Source: Streptomyces mutabilis (GTDB lineage Bacteria; Actinomycetota; Actinomycetes; Streptomycetales; Streptomycetaceae). From it: a DNA stretch of 64,000 nucleotides. Below the pieces are notes generated by a model. The model was given only the letters and a program-made list of their open reading frames with translations, was not told the origin of the DNA and made no database searches. The DNA is taken from positions 248,001 through 312,000 of the forward strand of contig NZ_BMTT01000004.1 of NCBI RefSeq assembly GCF_014649815.1, given 5' to 3'. Shown here piece after piece: positions 1 to 8,925 of the stretch. Every line of letters begins with the position of its first letter. Positions within the stretch are counted from its first letter, which is position 1. A program made the position numbers and the translations under genes.

Positions 1-480
1 GCGGATGCGGTTGATCTTCCCCAGTTCGGTGCGGACGATCTCGCGCTCCTGCTCGGGCGAGTTGCCGATCCGCTCCTTGACCGCGTCCCGCATCTGCTCG
101 CCGGTCCGGCCGGTGGCGCAGATGAGGAAGACGTGGCCGAACTCCTCCTGGTAGGCCAGGTTGAGTTCGAGCATCTCCGCCTTGAGTTCCTCCGAGGCGC
201 CGGCCATTCCGGCCTGCTCCCGGGAGGAGGTCGGGTCGCCCGGCTTGGGGCGGCCGATGGGCGGGTGCCCGGCCATCGCCTCGGCGAGGTCGTCCGCCGT
301 CAGCCCGGCCATGGCGGCGTCACTCGCGGCGTACAGGTCCTCGACGGTGGCGTAGGGGCGGGCGGCGAGCAGGTGCCGGGCCCACGCCGTCGAGGCACAC
401 GCCTCGTGGAGTTCCGCGAGTGCCGCGGACTCCTCGAGGGCGTTGAAACGGGCCAGGCCCGACGCGGAAGTGGACGTCAC
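1..480 (-). CDS. uraD: 2-oxo-4-hydroxy-4-carboxy-5-ureidoimidazoline (OHCU) decarboxylase, 3' end cut by window
   Basis: Decarboxylates OHCU to S-allantoin, the last step of urate breakdown after urate oxidase and HIU hydrolase. The 160 visible residues cover nearly the whole family length (about 165-170); only the last few residues and the stop lie outside the window. Visible family motifs are HPPIG at residues 72-76 with the likely catalytic His72, SREQAG at 86-91 and NLAYQEEFGHVF from 107. The GTG start is preceded by GGAGG at 7-nt spacing. The gene is transcribed from a promoter at about 520-560 that carries an operator also found at the catalase gene. Further ureide genes probably follow beyond the left edge (inference). 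Confidence 0.93.
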   Translation of the reverse strand, partial: MTSTSASGLARFNALEESAALAELHEACASTAWARHLLAARPYATVEDLYAASDAAMAGLTADDLAEAMAGHPPIGRPKPGDPTSSREQAGMAGASEELKAEMLELNLAYQEEFGHVFLICATGRTGEQMRDAVKERIGNSPEQEREIVRTELGKINRIR

Positions 481-519
481 GGGAGCCTCCGTGGCCTTGT
501 GCTGAACGGGCGTGCCGAT

Positions 520-560
520 AGCTAACGCCCTCGGAAACAACGCGTCAACACTTTGTTGAA
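520..560 (-). promoter_or_regulatory. uraD promoter with an operator on the -35 box
   Basis: Read on the minus strand, TTGACG (548-543) is followed after 17 nt by TTAGCT (525-520), a good housekeeping-sigma promoter about 40 nt before the uraD start. The imperfect palindrome TTCAACAAAGTGTTGACG (560-543) covers the -35 box. The same 18-mer with one change is at 3288-3305 before catalase, in the same place relative to its -35. The regulator is not known from this sequence. Confidence 0.7.
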
Positions 561-577
561 AATTCGGTGTTACGAAA

Positions 578-604
578 GCCGCCGCCCGGTTACCGGACGG
601 CGGC
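578..604 (-). terminator. hairpin after the HTH gene
   Basis: Arms GCCGCCG (578-584) and CGGCGGC (598-604), with a further CCGG/CCGG pairing inside the loop. On the minus strand it lies 26 nt beyond the stop of the helix-turn-helix gene and is followed by a short pyrimidine stretch. It separates that gene pair from the uraD promoter. Confidence 0.6.
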
Positions 605-629
605 TCGTGATGCGGGGCTCCCGCGCGGC

Positions 630-998
630 TCAGGAGTCCTTCTCGCGGTTGAGGTAGTTGTAGACGGTGAAGCGGCTGACGCCGAGGGCGCTCGCGACGG
701 TCTCCACGCCGTGCCGTACGGAGAAGGCGCCGCGCGCCTCCAGGGTGCGTACGACCTCCTGCTTCGCACGCCGGTCCAGGTCGGCCAGCGGCTTGCCCCG
801 CCGGCGCTCCATGGCGGCCAGGATGTGGTCCAGGGAGTCGGCGAGCTGGGGCAGGCGCACGGCGACGACGTCGGCACCCTCCCAGGCGAGGACGACGTCG
901 TCCTGCCCTGCCTCGTCCGGCGGCAGCATCTCGCCCCCGATGGCGTCGACCAGGGGTTTGACGGCCGCGATGAAGGGCTCCTCCCCCGGACGGGTCAC
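630..998 (-). CDS. small DNA-binding protein with DauR/YheO-type C-terminal helix-turn-helix
   Basis: A 122-residue protein whose last ~45 residues match the HTH domain of DauR/YheO regulators (KQEVVRTLEARGAF, then VASALGVSRFTVYNYLN near the end). Full-length members have a larger N-terminal PAS-like sensor domain; here only about 75 residues precede the HTH, so the sensor is short or missing. Its ATG overlaps the stop of the upstream small gene by 4 bp (995-998), so the two are translationally coupled. Its position between uraD and the glyoxylate genes suggests a local regulator of purine catabolism, which is inference only. Confidence 0.75.
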   Translation of the reverse strand: MTRPGEEPFIAAVKPLVDAIGGEMLPPDEAGQDDVVLAWEGADVVAVRLPQLADSLDHILAAMERRRGKPLADLDRRAKQEVVRTLEARGAFSVRHGVETVASALGVSRFTVYNYLNREKDS

Positions 999-1261
999 CG
1001 CTCGCCCTCCCCTTCGGCGCCCGGCCCGACGACGTTGACCTGGAGGGAGATCCGGGTGGCCCCCGCCTCCAGGGAGCGGCGCAGCAGCGCGTCCACGGCG
1101 GTGAGCACCGCGTCGGAGCCGCCCTCGGCGGTGTTGCCGAAGGGGCCGACGTCCACCTCGTCCAGCTCCGCGGCCTCGACGACCTCGCGGGCGACCACCG
1201 CGTGCGCGGGCGCCTCGTCCAGGTCGAAGGGTTCGGTCGTGAACTCCACTCTCAATCGCAC
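995..1261 (-). CDS. thiamine-binding (MTH1187/YqgV-type) small protein
   Basis: An 88-residue acidic protein. The segment DVGPFGNTAEGG followed by a helix and SLQVNVVG resembles the ferredoxin-like fold of the MTH1187/YkoF thiamine-binding family, where a GP-G-x-x-EG loop recurs. It has no membrane segment. It is first in a two-gene unit with the HTH gene and is divergent from hydroxypyruvate isomerase across a 141-bp gap. The ligand here is not established; the family name comes from structural relatives. Confidence 0.65.
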   Translation of the reverse strand: MRLRVEFTTEPFDLDEAPAHAVVAREVVEAAELDEVDVGPFGNTAEGGSDAVLTAVDALLRRSLEAGATRISLQVNVVGPGAEGEGER

Positions 1262-1333
1262 CCGGTCAACCTAACGCCCGGTGACCGTTTTCCGCCGCCC
1301 CCTCTTGACAAGGGCGGAGCTCCACCGGCAATC

Positions 1334-1369
1334 TTCCATTACGCAGAAATGAACTTCCGTAATGCGGAA
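1334..1369 (+). promoter_or_regulatory. two AllR-like boxes 21 bp apart before hyi
   Basis: TTCCGTAATGCGGAA (1355-1369) has perfect TTCCG/CGGAA arms. A degenerate copy, TTCCATTACGCAGAA (1334-1348), matches it at 11 of 15 positions, and the two centres are exactly 21 bp apart (two helical turns). The strong box recurs before gcl with 13 of 15 identical bases. In streptomycetes the IclR-type repressor AllR controls allantoin and glyoxylate genes, so this is its probable site (inference from memory). Confidence 0.65.
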
Positions 1370-1402
1370 CAACGAACGAAACGGAAGGGAGCGCGGCACC
1401 CG

Positions 1403-2242
1403 ATGGGCTTCGCAGATCAGCGCTTCAACGTCAACCTGTCGATCCTCTTCACGGAACTCCCGCTCCTGGAGCGCCCCGCGGCCGCCGCCGCGGCCGGCTT
1501 CACCGCGGTCGAGCTGTGGTGGCCCTGGATCGACTCGCCCACCCCCGAGCAGTCCGAGCTCGACGCCCTGAAGAAGGCGATCGAGGACGCGGGCGTCCAG
1601 CTCACCGGGCTGAACTTCTACGCGGGACAGCTGCCCGGCCCCGACCGCGGCGCCCTGTCCGTCCCGGGCGAGGAGTCGGACCGCTTCCGCGCCAACATCG
1701 ACGTGGCCGCAGACTTCGCGAAGTCGCTGGGCTGCACGGCACTCAACGCCCTGTACGGCAACCGCGTCGAGGGCGTGGACCCCGCCGAGCAGGACGAGCT
1801 GGCGCTGGAGAACCTGGTCCTCGCCGCCCGCGCGGCCGACCGGATCGGCGCGATCCTGCTGATCGAGGCGCTCAACAAGCCCGAGTCGCCGCTGTACCCG
1901 CTGGTGTCGGCGCCGGCCGCGATCGCGGTCGTGGACAGGGTCAACGAGGCCACCGGGCTCGGCAACGCCAAGTTCCTCATGGACCTCTACCACCTGTCCA
2001 TGAACGGCGAGGACCTGCCGCAGGTGATCGACGCCTACGCCGCGAAGACCGGGCACGTGCAGATCGCCGACAACCCGGGCCGCGGCGCCCCCGGCACGGG
2101 CTCCCTCCCGCTGGAGGACCTGCTCGACCGCCTGAAGAAGGCCGGTTACGAGGGATGGGTCGGCCTGGAGTACAAGCCGGGCGACGACCCCAGCGCCGAG
2201 TCCTTCTCCTGGCTGCCGGCCGAGGCCCGCGCGGCCCGCTGA
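1403..2242 (+). CDS. hyi: hydroxypyruvate isomerase
   Basis: Interconverts hydroxypyruvate and tartronate semialdehyde in the glyoxylate branch between Gcl and GlxR. The protein is 279 residues, close to the E. coli enzyme (258), with a TIM-barrel fold of the xylose isomerase-like type. The metal-binding positions of the family are visible as Glu155 (IEALN), Asp194 (MDLYH), Gln220 (HVQIAD) and Glu256 (GLEYKP). The frame is open further upstream, but homology begins at MGFADQRFNVNLS, and AGGGAG lies about 11 nt before this ATG. glxR follows 47 nt later, so the two probably form an operon under the AllR-like boxes. Confidence 0.93.
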   Translation: MGFADQRFNVNLSILFTELPLLERPAAAAAAGFTAVELWWPWIDSPTPEQSELDALKKAIEDAGVQLTGLNFYAGQLPGPDRGALSVPGEESDRFRANIDVAADFAKSLGCTALNALYGNRVEGVDPAEQDELALENLVLAARAADRIGAILLIEALNKPESPLYPLVSAPAAIAVVDRVNEATGLGNAKFLMDLYHLSMNGEDLPQVIDAYAAKTGHVQIADNPGRGAPGTGSLPLEDLLDRLKKAGYEGWVGLEYKPGDDPSAESFSWLPAEARAAR

Positions 2243-2289
2243 GCTCCACCCGCAGGAATTCCCCACGGATCTGCAGAGAGGCACCCATC

Positions 2290-3180
2290 ATGAGCACGCT
2301 CCCCAAGGTCGCCTGGATCGGTCTCGGCATCATGGGCTCCCCCATGTCCGAGAACCTGATCAAGGCGGGTTACCAGGTCACCGGCTTCACCCTGGAGCAG
2401 GAGAAGCTGGAGCGCCTGTCCGCCGCCGGCGGCACCGCGGCCGGCTCGATCGCCGAGGCCGTGCGCGACGCCGACGTGGTCGTCACCATGGTGCCCGCGT
2501 CGCCGCAGGTCGAGGCCATCGCCTACGGCCCCGACGGCATCCTGGAGAACGCGAAGTCCGGCGCCCTGCTGATCGACATGTCCTCGATCACCCCGCAGAC
2601 CTCGGTGGACCTCGCCGAGGCCGCCGCGGACAAGGGCATCCGCGTCCTGGACGCCCCGGTGTCCGGCGGCGAGGCCGGTGCCATCGAGGCCGTGCTGTCC
2701 ATCATGGTCGGCGGCGAGCAGGCCGACTTCGACGAGGCCAAGCCGCTGCTGGAGGCGCTGGGCAAGACCATCGTGCTGTGCGGTCCGCATGGCTCGGGCC
2801 AGACCGTGAAGGCCGCCAACCAGCTGATCGTCGCCGTGAACATCCAGGCGTGCGCCGAGGCCGTGGTCTTCCTGGAGAAGTCGGGCGTGGACCTGAAGGC
2901 CGCCCTCGACGTCCTCAACGGCGGCCTGGCCGGCTCGACCGTACTGACGCGGAAGAAGGACAACTTCCTGGCCCGCGACTTCAAGCCGGGCTTCCGCATC
3001 GACCTGCACCACAAGGACATGGGCATCGTCACCGACGCCGCCCGCAACGTCGGGGCCGCGCTGCCGGTCGGCGCCGTGGTCGCCCAGCTGGTCGCCTCGC
3101 TGCGTGCCCAGGGCGACGGGGGCCTGGACCACTCGGCCCTGCTGCGGGCCGTGGAGCGGCTGTCCGGCGCCCAGGTCTGA
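2290..3180 (+). CDS. glxR: 2-hydroxy-3-oxopropionate (tartronate semialdehyde) reductase
   Basis: NAD(P)H-dependent reduction of tartronate semialdehyde to D-glycerate. The 296 residues match the beta-hydroxyacid dehydrogenase family: Rossmann motif GLGIMG at 11-16, substrate loop DAPVSGG at 121-127, and catalytic Lys174 in GQTVKAANQ. The start follows AGAGAGGC with correct spacing. It lies downstream of hyi in the same direction, and catalase begins 198 nt later behind its own promoter. It completes the Gcl-Hyi-GlxR glycerate pathway in this window. Confidence 0.95.
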   Translation: MSTLPKVAWIGLGIMGSPMSENLIKAGYQVTGFTLEQEKLERLSAAGGTAAGSIAEAVRDADVVVTMVPASPQVEAIAYGPDGILENAKSGALLIDMSSITPQTSVDLAEAAADKGIRVLDAPVSGGEAGAIEAVLSIMVGGEQADFDEAKPLLEALGKTIVLCGPHGSGQTVKAANQLIVAVNIQACAEAVVFLEKSGVDLKAALDVLNGGLAGSTVLTRKKDNFLARDFKPGFRIDLHHKDMGIVTDAARNVGAALPVGAVVAQLVASLRAQGDGGLDHSALLRAVERLSGAQV

Positions 3181-3287
3181 CGGACCACCTGCCACCAGAC
3201 CTCCGGGCGGCGCCGTCGCTGACACCTGTCCTGTCGCGCCCGAGCGGCGGCGCCTCCCGGATTCCACCCGATGCACCGCACGCGGAC

Positions 3288-3328
3288 TTCAACAAACTGT
3301 TGACGTGCCGTTGCCTCAAATCTAGGCT
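3288..3328 (+). promoter_or_regulatory. catalase promoter with an operator on the -35 box
   Basis: TTGACG (3300-3305) and TAGGCT (3323-3328) are spaced by 17 nt, a near-consensus housekeeping promoter. TTCAACAAACTGTTGACG (3288-3305) overlaps the -35 box and is identical at 17 of 18 positions to the element on the uraD promoter. A regulator bound here would block RNA polymerase. Confidence 0.75.
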
Positions 3329-3334
3329 CCACGA

Positions 3335-3354
3335 AGCGGAAACAAGTTTCCGCT
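3335..3354 (+). promoter_or_regulatory. perfect palindrome at the catalase transcription start
   Basis: AGCGGAAACAAGTTTCCGCT has perfect 9-bp arms around a 2-bp centre. It begins about 7 nt after the -10 box, so it should span the start of transcription. Its GCGGAA/TTCCGC halves resemble the half-sites of the boxes at hyi and gcl, but their order and spacing differ, so it may be a different operator. Confidence 0.6.
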
Positions 3355-3378
3355 GACCCCTCGCACGGAAGGTCCCCG

Positions 3379-4842
3379 ATGTCGCAGCGCGTGCTCACGA
3401 CAGAGTCCGGCGCCCCGGTCGCCGACAACCAGAACTCCGCCTCCGCCGGCATCGGCGGCCCCCTCCTGATCCAGGACCAGCACCTGCTGGAGAAGCTGGC
3501 CCGCTTCAACCGCGAGCGCATCCCGGAGCGCGTGGTGCACGCCCGCGGCTCGGGTGCCTACGGCCACTTCGAGGTGACCGACGACGTCACCGGCTACACG
3601 CACGCCGACTTCCTGAGCAGCGTCGGCAAGCGCACCGAGGTCTTCCTGCGCTTCTCCACCGTGGCCGACTCGCTCGGTGGCGCGGACGCGGTCCGCGACC
3701 CGCGCGGCTTCGCGGTGAAGTTCTACACCGAAGAGGGCAACTACGACCTCGTCGGCAACAACACCCCGGTGTTCTTCATCAAGGACCCGATCAAGTTCCC
3801 CGACTTCATCCACTCGCAGAAGCGCGACCCGTTCTCGGGCCGCCAGGAGCCGGACAACGTCTGGGACTTCTGGGCGCACTCCCCCGAGGCCACCCACCAG
3901 GTGACCTGGCTGATGGGCGACCGCGGCATCCCGGCGTCCTACCGCCACATGGACGGCTTCGGTTCGCACACCTACCAGTGGACGAACTCCAAGGGCGAGT
4001 CCTTCTTCGTCAAGTACCACTTCAAGACGGACCAGGGCATCCGCTGCCTGACCGCCGACGAAGCCGCCAAGCTGGCGGGCGAGGACCCGACCTCGCACCA
4101 GACGGACCTGGTACAGGCCATCGAGCGGGGCGTGTACCCGTCCTGGACGCTGCACGTGCAGCTCATGCCGGTCGCCGAGGCGGCGAACTACCGCTTCAAC
4201 CCGTTCGACGTGACCAAGGTGTGGCCGCACGCCGACTACCCGCTCAAGCGGGTGGGCCGACTGGTGCTGGACCGCAACCCGGACAACGTCTTCGCCGAGG
4301 TCGAGCAGGCCGCCTTCTCCCCGAACAACTTCGTTCCAGGCATCGGCCCCTCCCCCGACAAGATGCTCCAGGGCCGCCTGTTCGCCTACGCGGACGCGCA
4401 CCGCTACCGCCTGGGCGTCAATCACACCCAGCTCGCGGTGAACGCCCCGAAGGCCGTGCCCGGCGGTGCCGCCAACTACGGGCGCGACGGCTTCATGGCC
4501 TCCAACTCGCAGGGCCGGGACGCCAAGAACTACGAGCCGAACTCGTACGACGGCCCGGTCGAGACCGGCCGCCCGCTGGCCGCCCCGCTCGCGGTGTCCG
4601 GCCACACCGGCACCCACGCGGCCCCGCAGCACACCAAGGACGACGACTTCTTCCAGGCCGGTGAGCTGTTCCGCCTGATGTCCGAGGACGAGAAGAAGCG
4701 CCTGATCGCGAACATCGCCGGCGGCCTGTCCCAGGTCTCCCGCAATGACGTGGTCGAGAAGAACCTCGCGCACTTCCACGCCGCCGACACGGAGTACGGC
4801 AAGCGCGTGGAGGAGGCGGTCCGCGCCCTGCGCGAGGACTGA
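3379..4842 (+). CDS. katA: monofunctional heme catalase (clade with small subunits)
   Basis: Breaks down H2O2 in the cytoplasm. The 487-residue length is normal for small-subunit catalases. The distal-heme residues His54 ([11 protein letters not shown]) and Asn127 (GNNTP) and the proximal ligand Tyr337 ([12 protein letters not shown]) are present, as is the FRFST-like segment around 91. The start follows GGAAGG. Its placement after the glyoxylate genes, and the operator it shares with uraD, suggest it removes peroxide produced by urate oxidase rather than serving only general stress (inference). Confidence 0.95.
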   Translation: MSQRVLTTESGAPVADNQNSASAGIGGPLLIQDQHLLEKLARFNRERIPERVVHARGSGAYGHFEVTDDVTGYTHADFLSSVGKRTEVFLRFSTVADSLGGADAVRDPRGFAVKFYTEEGNYDLVGNNTPVFFIKDPIKFPDFIHSQKRDPFSGRQEPDNVWDFWAHSPEATHQVTWLMGDRGIPASYRHMDGFGSHTYQWTNSKGESFFVKYHFKTDQGIRCLTADEAAKLAGEDPTSHQTDLVQAIERGVYPSWTLHVQLMPVAEAANYRFNPFDVTKVWPHADYPLKRVGRLVLDRNPDNVFAEVEQAAFSPNNFVPGIGPSPDKMLQGRLFAYADAHRYRLGVNHTQLAVNAPKAVPGGAANYGRDGFMASNSQGRDAKNYEPNSYDGPVETGRPLAAPLAVSGHTGTHAAPQHTKDDDFFQAGELFRLMSEDEKKRLIANIAGGLSQVSRNDVVEKNLAHFHAADTEYGKRVEEAVRALRED

Positions 4843-5262
4843 TCCACCAGCTCGCGTACGGATCCGGCGGGGAGGCCGGGACCGTGCGCGGCCCGCGCAG
4901 GCACCGGAGCGGCCCGGATGAGGGGTGGCCGCCCGGTGCCGGCGCGGGCAGGGCGAGGACCGCGGCGGCCTGCGAGCCAGTGCGGTGGTGAAGGGCCCGG
5001 AGCTTCTCCTACGACCTGAGGGGAGAGCGTCGCGGACCCGTCGCACCGTCGCGGTCCCAGCCACCACCCGCCCCTTCGGGAGGGCCGAACAACTCCGTCC
5101 GGCGGCGCGAACGACCTGTCGCGCCCAGCCTCGCGCCGCCGGACGGGTACCACGTGAAGAACCTTCACCGGCCGGGAAGCGCCGGATGCGGACGGTCCCG
5201 CATCCGGCGCTTCTCCGCGTTCAGGGGGTGCGGATTCCCGGCCCGCGCAGCAGCCTGGAGGC
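4843..5262. other. 420-bp gap with two perfect stem-loops
   Basis: No convincing gene. Two perfect inverted repeats occur: 5098-5110 with 5131-5143 (13 bp, TCCGGCGGCGCGA arms, 20-nt loop), and 5177-5191 with 5198-5212 (15 bp, 6-nt loop). The second looks like a terminator but lies 335 nt after the catalase stop. An untranslated RNA is possible. Confidence 0.5.
5177..5212 (+). terminator. 15-bp perfect hairpin
   Basis: Arms AAGCGCCGGATGCGG and CCGCATCCGGCGCTT with loop ACGGTC. It lies 50 bp before the next small gene and is the strongest terminator candidate for the catalase transcript or for an RNA from the gap. Confidence 0.6.
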
Positions 5263-5514
5263 ATGGCAACGGCACACCCACCCGAGCACCCGCACATCGT
5301 CGTCCACGCCCCGGCCCTGGACGGCTCCCGGCGGGTCACCTCCGGCGACGAGACCCTCGGCGTCGCCTCGCACGTCGACGACGTCGCCGAACTCCTGCGG
5401 CTGGCCGACCTCTATGTGACCGACGTCGAGGAGAGCGCCCTCGTCGAGTGGCAGGGCGGCGGCCCGGACGACTGGCCGGGGCTGCACGAACACCATGGGC
5501 ACCACGAGGGCTGA
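5263..5514 (+). CDS. small uncharacterised protein, His-rich C-terminus
   Basis: An 83-residue protein I do not recognise. It is mostly hydrophilic with helix-forming acidic segments and ends in HEHHGHHEG, which could bind metal. There is no signal peptide or membrane segment. The ATG is preceded by CCTGGAGGC (GGAG, 4-5 nt spacing). It lies 65 bp before the TIGR04222-like gene in the same direction. Codon composition is typical for a real streptomycete gene. Confidence 0.6.
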   Translation: MATAHPPEHPHIVVHAPALDGSRRVTSGDETLGVASHVDDVAELLRLADLYVTDVEESALVEWQGGGPDDWPGLHEHHGHHEG

Positions 5515-5579
5515 ACGCGCGTAGCCGCCCCCGGCAGCGGGCACAACCCCGGGCACACGGGGTGCTCTCGGGGGGTGTC

Positions 5580-6182
5580 ATGGACGACGACAGGACGCTC
5601 CGGCTCGCACCGCACGAGGTCGCGCTGCTGCGGGGCGGCCCCCGTGCCGCCGTGACGGTCGCCGTGGTGGACCTGTATCTGCGGGGCGCCCTCGACGCCG
5701 GCCCGCCGGGCACCGTGCGGGCCCTGCCGTCGGCGCCGGGGACGGCCGCGGTTCCCCTCCCGCCCCTGGCGGAGGTGGTACGGGGCTGCCTTCACGAGCC
5801 CCTCCCGGTACGGAGGCTGACCCGGCACCCCGACGTCCGTCTGGCGGTGGCGCTGATGCGGATTCCGCTGGCGGAGGCCGGGCTGCTGCGCTGTCCGCTG
5901 CTCGGTCCGACCCGTGCCGCCCGTCGCCGGGTGCGGGCTCTCCAGGAGGCGCACCTGCCGCCCACGAGCCGGCGCGGCATGACGGCGGACGACAGACTGC
6001 TCGCCGTCGCCCTGCACGACGTGGCCGCCCTGCGCGCACTGCTGCCCCGCTTCGCGCTGCGGGCCGGACTCGTCGAGCGGGTGGAGGTGGCGGGCAAGCG
6101 CCTCCTGAAGAACTCGCCGCCCGAACACGGAAGCGGCTCGGGGGGCGGCATGGCGTACTACTGCGGCGGCGGAGGCGACTGA
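5580..6182 (+). CDS. TIGR04222-like protein
   Basis: A 200-residue protein that looks like a shortened member of the TIGR04222 family, which is abundant in Streptomyces. It begins with a leucine-rich segment around LAPHEVALLRGGPRAAV, contains RLLAVALHDVAALRAL, and ends in a Gly-rich, Cys-containing tail (AYYCGGGGD). Full-length relatives have transmembrane helices; none is convincing here. The frame is open well upstream, but similarity begins at this ATG, which follows a GGGGGG run. The function of the family is unknown. Confidence 0.7.
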   Translation: MDDDRTLRLAPHEVALLRGGPRAAVTVAVVDLYLRGALDAGPPGTVRALPSAPGTAAVPLPPLAEVVRGCLHEPLPVRRLTRHPDVRLAVALMRIPLAEAGLLRCPLLGPTRAARRRVRALQEAHLPPTSRRGMTADDRLLAVALHDVAALRALLPRFALRAGLVERVEVAGKRLLKNSPPEHGSGSGGGMAYYCGGGGD

Positions 6183-6229
6183 GCGGCGGGGCGGCTGAGC
6201 GGTGCCGGGCGGCGGCAGGGCACACCAAG

Positions 6230-6260
6230 GAGCGGCCCGTCCGTCAGGAACGGGCCGCTC
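6230..6260. terminator. bidirectional terminator between convergent genes
   Basis: Perfect arms GAGCGGCCCGT (6230-6240) and ACGGGCCGCTC (6250-6260), 9-nt loop. It lies between the rightward gene ending at 6182 and the leftward gcl ending at 6280. Confidence 0.7.
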
Positions 6261-6279
6261 TCCACGCACTGCGTGAGGG

Positions 6280-8064
<1,785 letters not shown>

Positions 8065-8122
8065 CGAGTACTCCTGCTTCGGCTGTCGGATTCGCACTCC
8101 CGTCGCGCCCCGCGGTGAGCTC

Positions 8123-8181
8123 TTCCGTAACGACTTCTGAGATTTTTCCGTATAGCGGAAATTGATTTCTACGATCTGGAA
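8123..8181 (-). promoter_or_regulatory. AllR-like boxes before gcl
   Basis: TTCCGTATAGCGGAA (8146-8160) matches the strong hyi box at 13 of 15 positions. TTCTACGATCTGGAA (8167-8181) is a weaker copy with its centre exactly 21 bp away, the same spacing as at hyi. A further half-site, TTCCGTAAC, starts at 8123. The boxes lie 82-117 nt before the gcl start. Confidence 0.65.
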
Positions 8182-8229
8182 ATAATGTAAGTGGGCGGCC
8201 GAGGGCCGTCAAGGGAGGACGATGGGGGC

Positions 8230-8907
8230 ATGTCCGAGACCGTCTCGGTGTGCTGCACCGCCTGCGGGCGCCGGCACCGCTACACGGCACCGTCGTATCC
8301 CTGTGCGTGCGGGGAGCCCGTGACCCCGGAGCTCGATCCGCGCCGGGCCGCCACCGCGGTCAGCCACCGCTCGTGGGACGAGGAGTGGACAGGGGTGCGC
8401 TGCACGGCCTGCGGCGCCGAGAGCCGGTGGCCGCGGCCGGAGCTGGGCTGCCCGTGCGGCACGGTGCTGTGCGTGCCGGTGGACCAGGCGGCTCCGGGCC
8501 GGTCCGGACGGACGCCGGGCTCGCGGGTGCCGGCCCACCGCTCCGTCCCGATCCGCACCGCCCGGGACGCGGTGACCGCCGCCGTCCTGTACCTGCGCGG
8601 GCTGGGACACCGGGACATCCGCCGCGCCGAGCAGCGGCCCGTGGCCGGCATCGGGCTGGCCGCGCCCGGCCTCGTGGTCCAAGTGGACCCGGCGGCGGGC
8701 CCGGCTTCCGCGCGGGACGTGGAGTGCCTGTGGCTGACGGCCACGGCGGAGTCCGCGAGTTGCGTCTACTTCTCCCTCGCCGGGTACGCCGAGGAGACCC
8801 GCGCCCGTGCCGATCTGCTGGGCGTACCGCTCTTCGTCCTCGGCCCGACGGGCGTACCGCGCCCGGTCAACGCGCCGGCCGTGGCGCTGGACGCCACGGC
8901 CGGCTGA
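8230..8907 (+). CDS. zinc-ribbon protein with possible nuclease-fold C-terminus
   Basis: A 225-residue protein. The first ~90 residues hold two zinc-ribbon units (CTAC...CACG and CTAC...CPCG), each with four cysteines. The C-terminal half (from RTARDAVTAAVLYLRGLGHRD) has the look of an Mrr/restriction-endonuclease-like fold: a hydrophobic strand GLVVQV, an acidic segment DVECLWLTAT, then a YFSLAGYAEETRARAD helix and VPLFVL strand. The usual E-x-K catalytic pair is not clear, so it may be inactive. It is divergent from gcl. The function is not known; the fold is inference. Confidence 0.6.
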   Translation: MSETVSVCCTACGRRHRYTAPSYPCACGEPVTPELDPRRAATAVSHRSWDEEWTGVRCTACGAESRWPRPELGCPCGTVLCVPVDQAAPGRSGRTPGSRVPAHRSVPIRTARDAVTAAVLYLRGLGHRDIRRAEQRPVAGIGLAAPGLVVQVDPAAGPASARDVECLWLTATAESASCVYFSLAGYAEETRARADLLGVPLFVLGPTGVPRPVNAPAVALDATAG

Positions 8908-8925
8908 ACTCTCCCCGCGTACGGC

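Noticed and set aside
1202-1402. An upstream start for hydroxypyruvate isomerase at 1202
   Set aside because: The extra 67 residues show no homology and would cover the operator boxes and the divergent gene; the ATG at 1403 fits the family.
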